From an uncultured Akkermansia sp. (GTDB lineage Bacteria; Verrucomicrobiota; Verrucomicrobiia; Verrucomicrobiales; Akkermansiaceae): DNA of 49,785 bases. Both the position numbers and the translations under genes were made by a program. How positions within the stretch are numbered: the first letter of the stretch is position 1; every line of letters starts with the position of its first letter. The notes under the pieces were generated by a model, which was given only the letters and a program-made list of their open reading frames with translations, was not told where the DNA came from and made no database searches. The stretch is from contig CANQGG010000011.1 in the NCBI GenBank assembly GCA_947601655.1, positions 1 to 49,785 of the forward strand, in the 5' to 3' direction. Shown here piece after piece: positions 16,186 through 24,123 of the stretch.

Positions 16186-16289
16186 CATCCTATTTTCCCC
16201 ATTTTGTCAAACGCAATTTTTGTGAGGAAAAATTCACAGCTAAGAATTAGATTTATGTCTTGACTCAAAATGGGACAAATGATAGGATG
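16186..16289. repeat. Nested inverted repeat around the PUR promoter
   Basis: CATCCTAT (16186-16193) is complementary to ATAGGATG (16282-16289). Inside it CCCATTTTG (16198-16206) is complementary to CAAAATGGG (16266-16274), extended by TCAA (16207-16210) against TTGA (16260-16263) with a small bulge. Within the loop AATTTTT (16215-16221) pairs with AAAAATT (16228-16234). The right arm contains the -35 and -10 boxes of the promoter, and the left arm mirrors them on the other strand. Candidates are a dyad operator, a duplicated mirrored promoter, or a MITE-like element. Confidence 0.6.
16260..16288 (+). promoter_or_regulatory. Predicted promoter of the PUR-domain gene
   Basis: TTGACT (16260-16265), 17 nt, TAGGAT (16283-16288). 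The expected start near 16295 gives a leader of about 33 nt before the GTG start. Confidence 0.6.
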
Positions 16290-16327
16290 CCCCCGCGCCT
16301 GTAAAAAACCAGCGCGCACCAAGAACA

Positions 16328-16534
16328 GTGGATGACGATATTATTTGCTCAGAAAAAATCATAGCGGATCGTAAAACATTCTTCCTTGACCTGAAGAGTA
16401 ACGCACGCGGTCGTGTCGTACGTATCACGGAGAAAGTGAGTTCCAATCGAGATCGCATTATGGTCCCTGCCGAAATATTGGATGACTTTATCTCCGCTCT
16501 TCAGGACATACGCAACGCCAACAACGAGAACTGA
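16328..16534 (+). CDS. PUR-domain nucleic-acid-binding protein (DUF3276-like)
   Basis: A 68-residue protein matching the single-PUR-repeat family found in Bacteroidetes, spirochaetes and Verrucomicrobia: EKIIADRKTFFLDLKSNARG, RVVRITEKV, then DRIMVPAEILDDFISALQDI. The order of four beta strands and a helix is that of Pur-alpha repeats, which dimerise and bind single-stranded DNA or RNA. The start must be GTG 16328. An in-frame stop lies at 16283-16285 and no in-frame ATG lies between. A nearby ATG at 16332 is in another frame and soon stops. A promoter precedes it. A global RNA- or DNA-binding role is inferred from the family. Confidence 0.82.
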   Translation: MDDDIICSEKIIADRKTFFLDLKSNARGRVVRITEKVSSNRDRIMVPAEILDDFISALQDIRNANNEN

Positions 16535-16539
16535 GTGTT

Positions 16540-16625
16540 CTCCGCCGCGTGCAGCGCGCTATGTAGATCGCCATGGTCGAGTTTTGCTGATGCGTTAAAT
16601 CACGCACCGGCGGCGCGCTGCGGAG
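16540..16625 (+). repeat. Imperfect inverted repeat between PUR gene and GT4 gene
   Basis: CTCCGC (16540-16545) plus AGCGCGC (16553-16559) match the complement of GCGCGCTGCGGAG (16613-16625), with a 7-nt bulge in the left arm. A small hairpin TGCGT/ACGCA sits inside. It has no U-tract, so it is not an obvious terminator. It could be a leader structure of the glycosyltransferase mRNA or part of a weak terminator. Confidence 0.45.
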
Positions 16626-16695
16626 ACAGTTTCCTCTCGGGGGACTCCTCTCTTCCCCTGCAGCTCCCGTAGGATGACCCGCATCGTTTTATACT

Positions 16696-17994
16696 ATGAG
16701 AAAAATCAAAGTGCTTGAACTGGGATGGGAATTTCCACCGCTTATCAACGGTGGTCTTGGTGTTGCCTGTATGGGCATCTCCAAAGCACTGGCAAAAAAA
16801 GTGGAGCTCTCTGTTATTGTCCCGAAGGCGCAAGCGGATTACGCCTACGAAGGTTTCCAGCTTGTTGGCATCAACAATCTTTGCTACGAGCAAGTTGAAA
16901 CCATGGAAAGCGGTTATATGTATGAGAGTTTCGCTGCCGTCGGCAATGCTCCTGTGGATCTGCAGCCCTATGCCAGTGAAGAAGGAACACCGGGCAATAT
17001 CACTTTCACACGCGAGGGAAAACTGCTCTTCTCCAAAGTGCATCAAGCAGACCTCGCTCTCTTCACCGCTCACGAGGATCTCTACTCCGGCGATCTTGCT
17101 CGAAAGGTCATCGAATTCTCCAAGATTTGTGCTGTTATGGCGCGGTCGTATGATTTCGACCTTGTTCATGCCCATGACTGGATGACTTATCTTGCTGGAG
17201 TGGAGGTGAAGCGCGCAACAGGAAAACCGCTTGTAGTCCACTTGCACGCTTCTCAGTTTGACCGAGCTGGAGCAGATGCCCGAGGATGGATTTACGACAT
17301 TGAGAAGTACGGCATGGAGCAGGCGGATGCCGTAATCCCTGTCTCCAAATATACGGGTACCGTAGCTGCCGGGCACTACGGCATCAACCCAGAAAAAATC
17401 TTTCCTGTCCATAACGGCGCCGATCCTGTACGCGTTTTCCACAGTAAGAAAAAGTTCCCGGAGAAGCTTGTACTTTTTCTTGGTCGTCTGACTGCGCAGA
17501 AGGGGCCCGAATTCTTCTTACAAATTGCGGCCAAGGTGCTGGAGCAAACTCAGAACGTACGCTTTGTGATGGCTGGAACAGGCGAAAAACTCCGCCAGCT
17601 TATCGAAACCGGCGCCTTCCACGGTGTAGGAGATCGTTTTCACTTCACTGGTTTTCTGGACAAGAAGAAAGTAAATGAACTGCTCTCGCTGACGGACGTA
17701 TACTGTATGCCGTCGGTATCAGAACCCTTTGGCCTTTCCGCGTTGGAAGCGGCTCAATTCAATATCCCCGCCGTTATCTCAAAGCAAAGTGGTGTGGCAG
17801 AAGTGATGAAAGGGGCCTTGAAAGCAGACTTCTGGGACGTGAACATGATGGCTAAGCACATCGTGGATCTCGTCACTGATGAAAAGCTATACAGGAAAGT
17901 AGCTGAGCAGAGCGCCCAGGACATTAAGAACTCCAACTGGGATACAGCAGCGGATAAGATGATACGAGTGTATCATCACGTGCTCGGTTGGTAG
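16696..17994 (+). CDS. GT4 family glycosyltransferase, glycogen-synthase-like
   Basis: A 432-residue GT-B glycosyltransferase of family 4. The N-terminal domain has the acceptor-side pattern LELGWEFPPLINGGLGVAC, with HAHDWMTYLAG and the HLHASQFDR segment. The C-terminal donor domain has FLGRLTAQKGPEFFLQIA, MAGTGEKL, and the E-x7-E motif in SEPFGLSALEAAQ. It resembles glycogen/starch-synthase-like GT4 enzymes that sit beside GH57 proteins in Bacteroidetes and relatives, so an alpha-glucan product is the likely inference. GH57 follows 27 nt later. The ATG is preceded immediately by TATACT, with no Shine-Dalgarno. Confidence 0.88.
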   Translation: MRKIKVLELGWEFPPLINGGLGVACMGISKALAKKVELSVIVPKAQADYAYEGFQLVGINNLCYEQVETMESGYMYESFAAVGNAPVDLQPYASEEGTPGNITFTREGKLLFSKVHQADLALFTAHEDLYSGDLARKVIEFSKICAVMARSYDFDLVHAHDWMTYLAGVEVKRATGKPLVVHLHASQFDRAGADARGWIYDIEKYGMEQADAVIPVSKYTGTVAAGHYGINPEKIFPVHNGADPVRVFHSKKKFPEKLVLFLGRLTAQKGPEFFLQIAAKVLEQTQNVRFVMAGTGEKLRQLIETGAFHGVGDRFHFTGFLDKKKVNELLSLTDVYCMPSVSEPFGLSALEAAQFNIPAVISKQSGVAEVMKGALKADFWDVNMMAKHIVDLVTDEKLYRKVAEQSAQDIKNSNWDTAADKMIRVYHHVLGW

Positions 17995-18021
17995 GTAATC
18001 CACTCGTCTGATTCCATCGCC

Positions 18022-19206
18022 ATGAAGATTTCGCTCACATTTCATGCGCATCAGCCGAATCGACTCATTGCTTACGATTTTTTCAAAATCGGCGAGCATG
18101 CCTTCTACGAAGACGATCGACTTAATGGCGAAGTGCTTAGTCAGGTCTCTGAGCGCTGCTACCTACCAGCCAGCCGGCTCATGCACCAGCTCATTGAGCT
18201 ATCCGATGGGCAATTCCGCTTCGCCCTTGCCCTCTCCGGGGTCATTCTTGAGCAGGCGAAACACCACCGACCGGATCTCATTACTACTTTTCAGGAACTC
18301 GCAGAAACAGGCTGCGTGGAGTTCCTGGCTATGCCCTATTACGCATCTCTCGCCTCGCTGTACTCCCCCGGGGAATTTGCTGAGCAAGTACAGGAGCATT
18401 GCGATCTCATTGAAAATCTCTTCGGCTCTCGCCCCACTGTCCTCTGGAATACCGGCATGTTGTACTCCAATGCTATTGCAGCCCAGGCGTACGACATGGG
18501 CATGGAGGGCATCATGGCCGATGGCAACAACCAGATGATGGGCAACCTGCACCCCAATAACCTGCAGTGCGCCCCGCTTATCGCTGCCACCAAGACGCTT
18601 GTACGCAACCGCGAGCTCTCCAATGACCTCGCCGTCAACCGCGTGGATCCATCCTGGGTTGAGTTCCCTCTCTCTCCCTATACGTTCTCCGGTTGGCTGC
18701 ACAAACAGGAGGGTCAGATTGTGAACATCTCCATGGACTACGAAACGCTTGGTGAACGCCAGGCAGATTCTACCGGAGTATTTGAATTCTGGCGTTCTCT
18801 CATTCCTGCTATTCTTTTCCAGGGGGATGAGTTCTTAACCCCCGGAGAAGCCGTACGCTCTCTGCATTCCATCGGCACCATTGATTGTCCTCAGCCCACC
18901 ACCTGCTCCACTTTCGGCACCACTTCCCAATGGAATGCCAATGTGATGCAGCAAGAGGCAATCAAGAAGATTTATGATCTGGAGGAGCAGGTAAAGGCCA
19001 GTTGCGACCGCGATATGATACACGTATGGCGCAAACTCCAAAGCGCCGATCACTTCCATTACATGGAAAAGAGCAATGGCTTCACCCCCTACCCGTCTCC
19101 CTACGACGCCTACATATACTACATGAATGCCCTCGCCGATCTGCAGGTACGCGTCAAACAGGAGGCTGACATGCTCCGCGCCATGGAGTCAAAACACCTC
19201 GCATGA
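18022..19206 (+). CDS. GH57 family protein lacking the expected catalytic Glu
   Basis: A 394-residue GH57-type (beta/alpha)7 barrel. Family motif 1 (FHAHQPNRL), motif 2-like LSGVILEQ and motif 4 (ISMDYETLGERQ, Asp239) are clear. At motif 3, relatives next to GT4 genes usually read RNTELIY, where Glu is the nucleophile. This protein reads WNTGMLYSN with Gly at residue 145 (GGC codon). The general acid/base Asp is kept while the nucleophile appears to be lost, so it may be a non-hydrolytic glucan-binding protein, act by another mechanism, or use a Glu elsewhere. The stop overlaps the next ATG (ATGA), so all three genes look translationally coupled. The family call is strong; the loss of activity is inference. 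Confidence 0.85.
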   Translation: MKISLTFHAHQPNRLIAYDFFKIGEHAFYEDDRLNGEVLSQVSERCYLPASRLMHQLIELSDGQFRFALALSGVILEQAKHHRPDLITTFQELAETGCVEFLAMPYYASLASLYSPGEFAEQVQEHCDLIENLFGSRPTVLWNTGMLYSNAIAAQAYDMGMEGIMADGNNQMMGNLHPNNLQCAPLIAATKTLVRNRELSNDLAVNRVDPSWVEFPLSPYTFSGWLHKQEGQIVNISMDYETLGERQADSTGVFEFWRSLIPAILFQGDEFLTPGEAVRSLHSIGTIDCPQPTTCSTFGTTSQWNANVMQQEAIKKIYDLEEQVKASCDRDMIHVWRKLQSADHFHYMEKSNGFTPYPSPYDAYIYYMNALADLQVRVKQEADMLRAMESKHLA

Positions 19207-19835
19207 GCCCCTCCCGCCCGCAGAATCCGATTGACGCAGCGAATTCAAAAGTCCTCATCCCTCAAGCCGCTGCCTTCGCCGAAAAAGCTCATGATGGTCA
19301 AATGCGCAAGGGACCCGGCGAAGTGCCCTACTTCACCCACCCTTGCGCCGTCGCTCAACTCGTCGCCAAGTATTCCTCCAACCCCGAGCTCGTCATCGCC
19401 GCCTACCTGCACGACACGATAGAAGATTGCCACGTGTCGTACAAAGAAATCGCCGACCGATTCGGAACTCAAGTTGCTGATCACGTGCAGGCGCTCACGA
19501 ACGATGAAGGTCTACTCGAAAAGGAAGGAAAGGTGCCCTACATGCGCAAAAAATTGCTTGGTCTGCCAAGTGACACCTTGCTTGTAAAACTCTGCGACAC
19601 TCTGCACAACACCTCGCAATCCACCTCCCTGCACCAGGTAAACAATTATCTGCAAATCATCAGTGTTCTCGACAGCAGATCGGATCTCTCCGCCATCCAT
19701 CGAGAGCTCATCAGCAGCATTCGCTCTACAGCCGCAGCTCGCGATGCCGCAGGGCTTCTCCTCTCTCCTTCCCCTCCCTCCGCATCGGTGGATACAGAGT
19801 CTTCCCTACCCTCGTCGAATCCTCCTGTATCGTAA
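19203..19835 (+). CDS. Small HD-domain hydrolase, SpoT/MESH1-like
   Basis: A 210-residue protein with the HD fold of RelA/SpoT hydrolase domains and no synthetase domain. Visible residues are AEKAHDGQMRKG (His30), PYFTHP (His46), YLHDTIEDC (His70-Asp71, Glu74-Asp75) and KLCDTLHN (Asp132). These are the metal and catalytic positions of (p)ppGpp 3'-pyrophosphohydrolases. The last ~35 residues are a Ser/Pro-rich tail. Its ATG overlaps the GH57 stop by 4 nt. Small alarmone hydrolases of this type degrade ppGpp; other HD enzymes act on other nucleotides, so the substrate is inferred. Coupling to a glucan operon would tie storage to starvation signalling. Confidence 0.8.
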   Translation: MSPSRPQNPIDAANSKVLIPQAAAFAEKAHDGQMRKGPGEVPYFTHPCAVAQLVAKYSSNPELVIAAYLHDTIEDCHVSYKEIADRFGTQVADHVQALTNDEGLLEKEGKVPYMRKKLLGLPSDTLLVKLCDTLHNTSQSTSLHQVNNYLQIISVLDSRSDLSAIHRELISSIRSTAAARDAAGLLLSPSPPSASVDTESSLPSSNPPVS

Positions 19836-20059
19836 AATCGCGCAAGGGCGCCGACGACGCTTTGACCTATTGGGGAAAAATCCGTGACTGAACCAAATCT
19901 CCCTTTCTCTCTCCTTCATGCGCCTCCTAGCAGCATGAGGACGCGCTTTCGATGGCGCTTGAATATCCCCTTGTTATTCCCGTGGCGAAAGCCGTCTTCC
20001 TTTTTCCGGTACACCTATTTTGATTCGAATGCGGCACGGAGAATCTCTACGCACAACGC

Positions 20060-20088
20060 TTGAAGTGCCGGATCTTCTATGCTATGAT
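20060..20088 (+). promoter_or_regulatory. Predicted dxr promoter, close to the start codon
   Basis: TTGAAG (20060-20065), 17 nt, TATGAT (20083-20088). The predicted +1 at about 20095 is four bases before ATG 20099, so the transcript would be nearly leaderless. Upstream in-frame starts at 20060, 20084 and 20087 lie inside the promoter. Confidence 0.6.
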
Positions 20089-20098
20089 GGACGGTGTT

Positions 20099-21274
20099 AT
20101 GAGCAGCAGAGCAACCCGCCGTGTCGTGATCCTGGGCAGCACCGGCAGTATCGGTACCAGCGCACTAAAGGTCGCAAGAAGTCTGCCGGAACACATGAAA
20201 GTTGTTGGTCTCGCTGCAGGAAACCGCGTTGAGAAACTCGCAAAGCAAGTGCATGACTGGGGTGTGCGGCACGTGGGCATTGGAAACCCTGCGAAGGAAG
20301 CTGAGCTTCGCAGATTGTTACCGTCAGGTGTGCAGGTGCATGTGGGAGAAGAAGGACTTTGCGAGCTGGCATCTCTGGAAGATGCGGACACCGTTCTAAC
20401 CGCTATTGTCGGCACCACGGGACTCCGTCCCACCATGCGTGCCATTGAATGCGGGAAAGATCTGGCAATCGCCAGCAAGGAGATTCTGGTTATGGCTGGT
20501 GAATTAGTCATGCGCCGCGCGGCGGAAGCAGGGATTCAGGTACTGCCTGTGGACAGCGAGCATAATGCCATCTTCCAATGTCTGCAAACGCATGGAGGAC
20601 GCGTGGACGAGGTGAGGAGACTGATACTCACTGCCAGCGGCGGCCCTTTCCGAGATACGCCTAAAGAGGCGTTACGCCAGGTTTCTCCGGAACAAGCGCT
20701 CTGCCACCCTACGTGGAAAATGGGCCCCAAGATTACCATCGACTCCTCTACTCTTTTTAACAAAGGATTAGAAATGATTGAAGCTCGCTGGCTCTTCGGA
20801 TTGCCCATTGAACAGGTGGACGTACTCATCCACCCTCAAAGCGTGGTGCACTCTCTCGTGGAATTTCGAGACGGTTCATTGCTGGCTCAGCTGAGCTGTA
20901 GTGATATGCGCTTCCCTATTCAGTACGCTATCACTTATCCCGAACGTGTACCGGGTGATTTGAACCAACTACGTCTGGAGGAACTTGTGGATCTGCACTT
21001 TGAACTTCCCAGGGAAGACGATTTTCCGGCTCTAAGGTTGGCGAGAAAGGCCGCAACGACAGGCGGCACCATGCCTGCCATGTATAACGCCGCCAATGAA
21101 GTTGCCGTACAAGCCTTCATGAACAGGAAACTGAGTTTCCCCGGCATCTGGGAAACTGTAGAGGAAGTACTGAATCGGCTCCACGCCAGGTCCTACGGAG
21201 AAAATCTGGAAATCATTTTAGAGGACGACGTGAAGGCAAGAGAGGTAGCAGAAGAAATCATTCGATCACACTAA
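20099..21274 (+). CDS. dxr: 1-deoxy-D-xylulose-5-phosphate reductoisomerase
   Basis: A 391-residue enzyme of the non-mevalonate isoprenoid pathway that converts DXP to MEP with NADPH and a divalent metal. Motifs: VVILGSTGSIGTSALKVAR (NADPH Rossmann loop), ASKEILVMAGELV, PVDSEHNAIFQCL (metal Asp and Glu), LTASGGPFRD, TWKMGPKITIDSSTLFNKGL, and the C-terminal MYNAANEVAVQAFM. The start at 20099 puts the Rossmann strand eight residues in, as usual. Longer starts would begin inside a strong promoter-like sequence. The 263-nt gap before it shows no gene. It converges on rnr. Confidence 0.95.
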   Translation: MSSRATRRVVILGSTGSIGTSALKVARSLPEHMKVVGLAAGNRVEKLAKQVHDWGVRHVGIGNPAKEAELRRLLPSGVQVHVGEEGLCELASLEDADTVLTAIVGTTGLRPTMRAIECGKDLAIASKEILVMAGELVMRRAAEAGIQVLPVDSEHNAIFQCLQTHGGRVDEVRRLILTASGGPFRDTPKEALRQVSPEQALCHPTWKMGPKITIDSSTLFNKGLEMIEARWLFGLPIEQVDVLIHPQSVVHSLVEFRDGSLLAQLSCSDMRFPIQYAITYPERVPGDLNQLRLEELVDLHFELPREDDFPALRLARKAATTGGTMPAMYNAANEVAVQAFMNRKLSFPGIWETVEEVLNRLHARSYGENLEIILEDDVKAREVAEEIIRSH

Positions 21275-21297
21275 AACACCGGACGGAAGGAGTGAAG

Positions 21298-23295
21298 CTA
21301 CTGCTGCACAGGGCGTAACTCCACGATGGAGCGTTCCCAGTCTACTGAGTGGAAGACTACAGAGAAACGCGAACCAGCCTGGGGCATACCGTCCTTTCCA
21401 CGCAAGCGACGCCCGCCGCGCCCTCTTGCTCGCACAAACTCAGCGGGAATGTAACCACGAAGGTGGAAGTCCTCCAGATCCACTGCGACCCCATGTCCCC
21501 ATACGCCAACTACCACAGCTGAGAAAACAGGCAGAGGCTCAGCAAAGGAAAGCTGCTGAATATATGCAAACAGGCGGCGACGAGTTGCCTCGGTCTCCGC
21601 TGCAGCGGAAATGCGTTCCGTACGGGAAATATGCTCAGCCAGGCGCCCGCAAACTTCTATGGGGAGAAACGTCTCTTTCTTCTCAATACCACACAGGACA
21701 AGCAACGATCGATGCACCACGAGATCCGCATAGCGGCGAATCGGGCTGGTGAAGTGGCAATAATCAGGCGTGGCGAGCCCGAAATGTCCCACGGGATGCG
21801 TGTCATAACACGCTCGAGCCATGGTTCGAAGGAGAGCAACCTTCAGCAGAGTCTCATCCGGATGATTGGCAATCGCGCATAGCGCTTTGTTCATTTCTTC
21901 GCGAGAAGGAATAGGAGAGACAGAAATGTCGTATGTGCGTAGGAGACGCACAAATTCCACCCACTGGTCCGTCTCCGGCTCGGTGTGAATTCGGAAGATA
22001 GTGGGAATAGATGCGCCGCGCAGCATGCGGGCAATCTGCTCATTAGCAGCAATCATAAACTCTTCAATCACGCGATGAGATTCATCGCTCTGCAGCGTTT
22101 CAACCCCGATGGTCTCGCCTACGCCGTTCACGAGTACCCGCAGCTCCGGTACATCCAAATCCAACGCTCCTGCTTCCATGCGGCGCATTCGCATGAGTAA
22201 AGCCAACTTTGCAGCATTCCTCAGCATACCATCCACACGGGCATCACCCAAGCTCATCCCTCCATTGATCAACCCCTGAAATTGCGGGTAGGCGATGCGC
22301 ATCTGGGAGCGAATCACCGCGCGTGCCACACGACATCCCTGCACTCTTCCCTGCGTATCAAGGCGGATAAGACACAGCACAGTAGGACGATCTTTCCCTG
22401 GCACAAGGCTGCACAGATCATCGCAGAGACGTTCCGGCAACATTGGCAAAACCCGTGCCGGAAGATATGTTGAATTGCCCCGACGTTGAGCTTCGACATC
22501 CAATGCGGAACCGGGACGCACATAAAAACTCACATCGGCGATATGCACAGCAAGTTCCCAGCCTTGCCTCTCCGGAAGACGACGCAGACAGATCGCGTCA
22601 TCAAAATCTCGCGCGTCCAGTGGATCAATAGTCACCACACACTCTTCGCGCCAATCCTCACGGGTGGCATACTCCGCCACAGACAATCCCAAAGGCAACT
22701 CTTCCGCCTCCTTCAGGATCTCAGGAGCAAACTCGTCTCGCAACGCATAGCGATTGATAATAAGATACTCCACGATCTTTGGATCCTCTTCTCTGCCGAT
22801 AATCTCTACAACCCGCACACGCACCGGCGTTTCCCTGCAATCATATGCTTGCAACGGTTCGACGCGCACAAGCAGGCCATGCTCCGGAGGCGCACAGGAA
22901 AACTCCGCCGGCAGCATGATTGCCGGGGCATTCACACCATCCCCGCGTACAATGGGAGCACCACCCTGTCGGATTTGATATGAACCGATCCAATCAGTAC
23001 GACAACGATTAATTACCTCTGCCACGCGAGCGGAAGCGGCGCCACGACACTCATGCCATTTTGTGTGACGTTTGTACCGCGTCCCGGGAAAATTTCCCAC
23101 ATAAGCCACCACACGATCACCAGCTAAAGCCCCCAGAGAACAGAAATCATCAATAGGATACCTCCCTTTGAGATTCGGAGACGAAAGAGCAGACGGAGAG
23201 AAAAAAAGCTGATGATTATGCACGCACACCGTACCCTCCACGGGCAGTTTGGCAGAGCGAGGAAGCGCATCAAAATTTCGTCTCTTTGCCTTCAT
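21298..23295 (-). CDS. rnr: RNase R/RNase II family 3'-5' exoribonuclease
   Basis: A 665-residue RNB-domain exonuclease. The N-terminal cold-shock-like region (~1-200) is short. The RNB catalytic core starts at VTIDPLDARDFDDAI with Asp224, Asp230, Asp232 and Asp233 for metal binding, and continues with ELAVHIADVSFYV, GNSTYLPARVLPMLPE, SHRVIEEFMIAANEQIA and HFTSPIRRYADLVVHR. The C-terminal ~90 residues are an S1 RNA-binding domain ending with a conserved VDWERSIVEL. It is shorter than E. coli RNase R (~800) but of normal length for Verrucomicrobia-type enzymes as far as I know. It degrades structured RNA. It lies 12 nt downstream of the lipoprotein gene. Confidence 0.92.
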   Translation of the reverse strand: MKAKRRNFDALPRSAKLPVEGTVCVHNHQLFFSPSALSSPNLKGRYPIDDFCSLGALAGDRVVAYVGNFPGTRYKRHTKWHECRGAASARVAEVINRCRTDWIGSYQIRQGGAPIVRGDGVNAPAIMLPAEFSCAPPEHGLLVRVEPLQAYDCRETPVRVRVVEIIGREEDPKIVEYLIINRYALRDEFAPEILKEAEELPLGLSVAEYATREDWREECVVTIDPLDARDFDDAICLRRLPERQGWELAVHIADVSFYVRPGSALDVEAQRRGNSTYLPARVLPMLPERLCDDLCSLVPGKDRPTVLCLIRLDTQGRVQGCRVARAVIRSQMRIAYPQFQGLINGGMSLGDARVDGMLRNAAKLALLMRMRRMEAGALDLDVPELRVLVNGVGETIGVETLQSDESHRVIEEFMIAANEQIARMLRGASIPTIFRIHTEPETDQWVEFVRLLRTYDISVSPIPSREEMNKALCAIANHPDETLLKVALLRTMARACYDTHPVGHFGLATPDYCHFTSPIRRYADLVVHRSLLVLCGIEKKETFLPIEVCGRLAEHISRTERISAAAETEATRRRLFAYIQQLSFAEPLPVFSAVVVGVWGHGVAVDLEDFHLRGYIPAEFVRARGRGGRRLRGKDGMPQAGSRFSVVFHSVDWERSIVELRPVQQ

Positions 23296-23307
23296 GAAGA
23301 TAAGGCA

Positions 23308-24081
23308 TCAGAATCCTAAGCGAGCCTTCGCCGCATCCCAGATGCTCCTCTTCTTTATCATCTGCTCTATGGTCCCGTCTCCCAGCTTATCCGGAGAGCA
23401 ATAGCGGATGAGCTTAGCAAGCTTCTTAGCCCAGAGACGCAGGTTCACATCCGCATTTCCGCTTCTCTTGTATGCCTCAGCAGAAATAAGCATGGCAGAG
23501 GTGCGGTTACTGTCTTTGCAGGCCATCAGTAAACGATTGTGCCGGACATCACGAATCGTCAATTCTACACGCACATCACCCTGCGAAAGTTTGCCCACCA
23601 CATCGGTAACGCCGGGTATTTTGACGAAGTGCCCGCTCACACCTGAAAGGACGCGCAGTCCCGGGCGTTGAGGTCTGAAATGTACCAACGCAATATCCAC
23701 ACGCACATCGCAATCCTTCGGAGAATCCACAAGTTGCCAATTTGACCCAGTGGCGGCATTTCCTTCTTTCACCGCCTCTCCCACATATTTTGTGATGTAG
23801 TTATGCATCTGCGGCACCATGAGCGGCGCGAGTTCAGGCTGTGCTGCTTGCACTTTTGAAATATCCAGCGGAGCTACATAGAGTTTTCCTTCCTTCTGAG
23901 AGCGGAAGGGGTTGCCTCCTCCCCAAAACCACACGCCATCCAGTGCCAACTTTGGGTTATTCTTGAGAGGCACGTTGTAGAGACCGCTTTCCGACTGCAA
24001 CTGACTCTGCTGCCACACACAACCGGTAGACAATACAGATACAATGAAAAGGCAGACTATGGTAAGAAATACTTTTCGCAT
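23308..24081 (-). CDS. Putative lipoprotein, DUF3313-like
   Basis: A 257-residue predicted lipoprotein. The start at ATG 24081 gives MRKVFLTIVCLFIVSVLSTGC, a signal with lipobox LSTGC. The mature part has ~220 residues with KLYVAPLDISKVQ, DVRVDIALVHFRPQRPG, DVRVELTIRDVRHNRLLM and a helix near the C terminus. The pattern of a P-L-D-I-S segment followed by repeating beta strands and an inner SGVSGHF loop resembles DUF3313 lipoproteins of unknown role in the outer membrane or periplasm. The family assignment is tentative. It is flanked by the UvrA paralogue and rnr on the same strand. Confidence 0.75.
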   Translation of the reverse strand: MRKVFLTIVCLFIVSVLSTGCVWQQSQLQSESGLYNVPLKNNPKLALDGVWFWGGGNPFRSQKEGKLYVAPLDISKVQAAQPELAPLMVPQMHNYITKYVGEAVKEGNAATGSNWQLVDSPKDCDVRVDIALVHFRPQRPGLRVLSGVSGHFVKIPGVTDVVGKLSQGDVRVELTIRDVRHNRLLMACKDSNRTSAMLISAEAYKRSGNADVNLRLWAKKLAKLIRYCSPDKLGDGTIEQMIKKRSIWDAAKARLGF

Positions 24082-24123
24082 GTCGTAACCATAGCAATTC
24101 CTGGAGGGATAAACAAGCACAAT

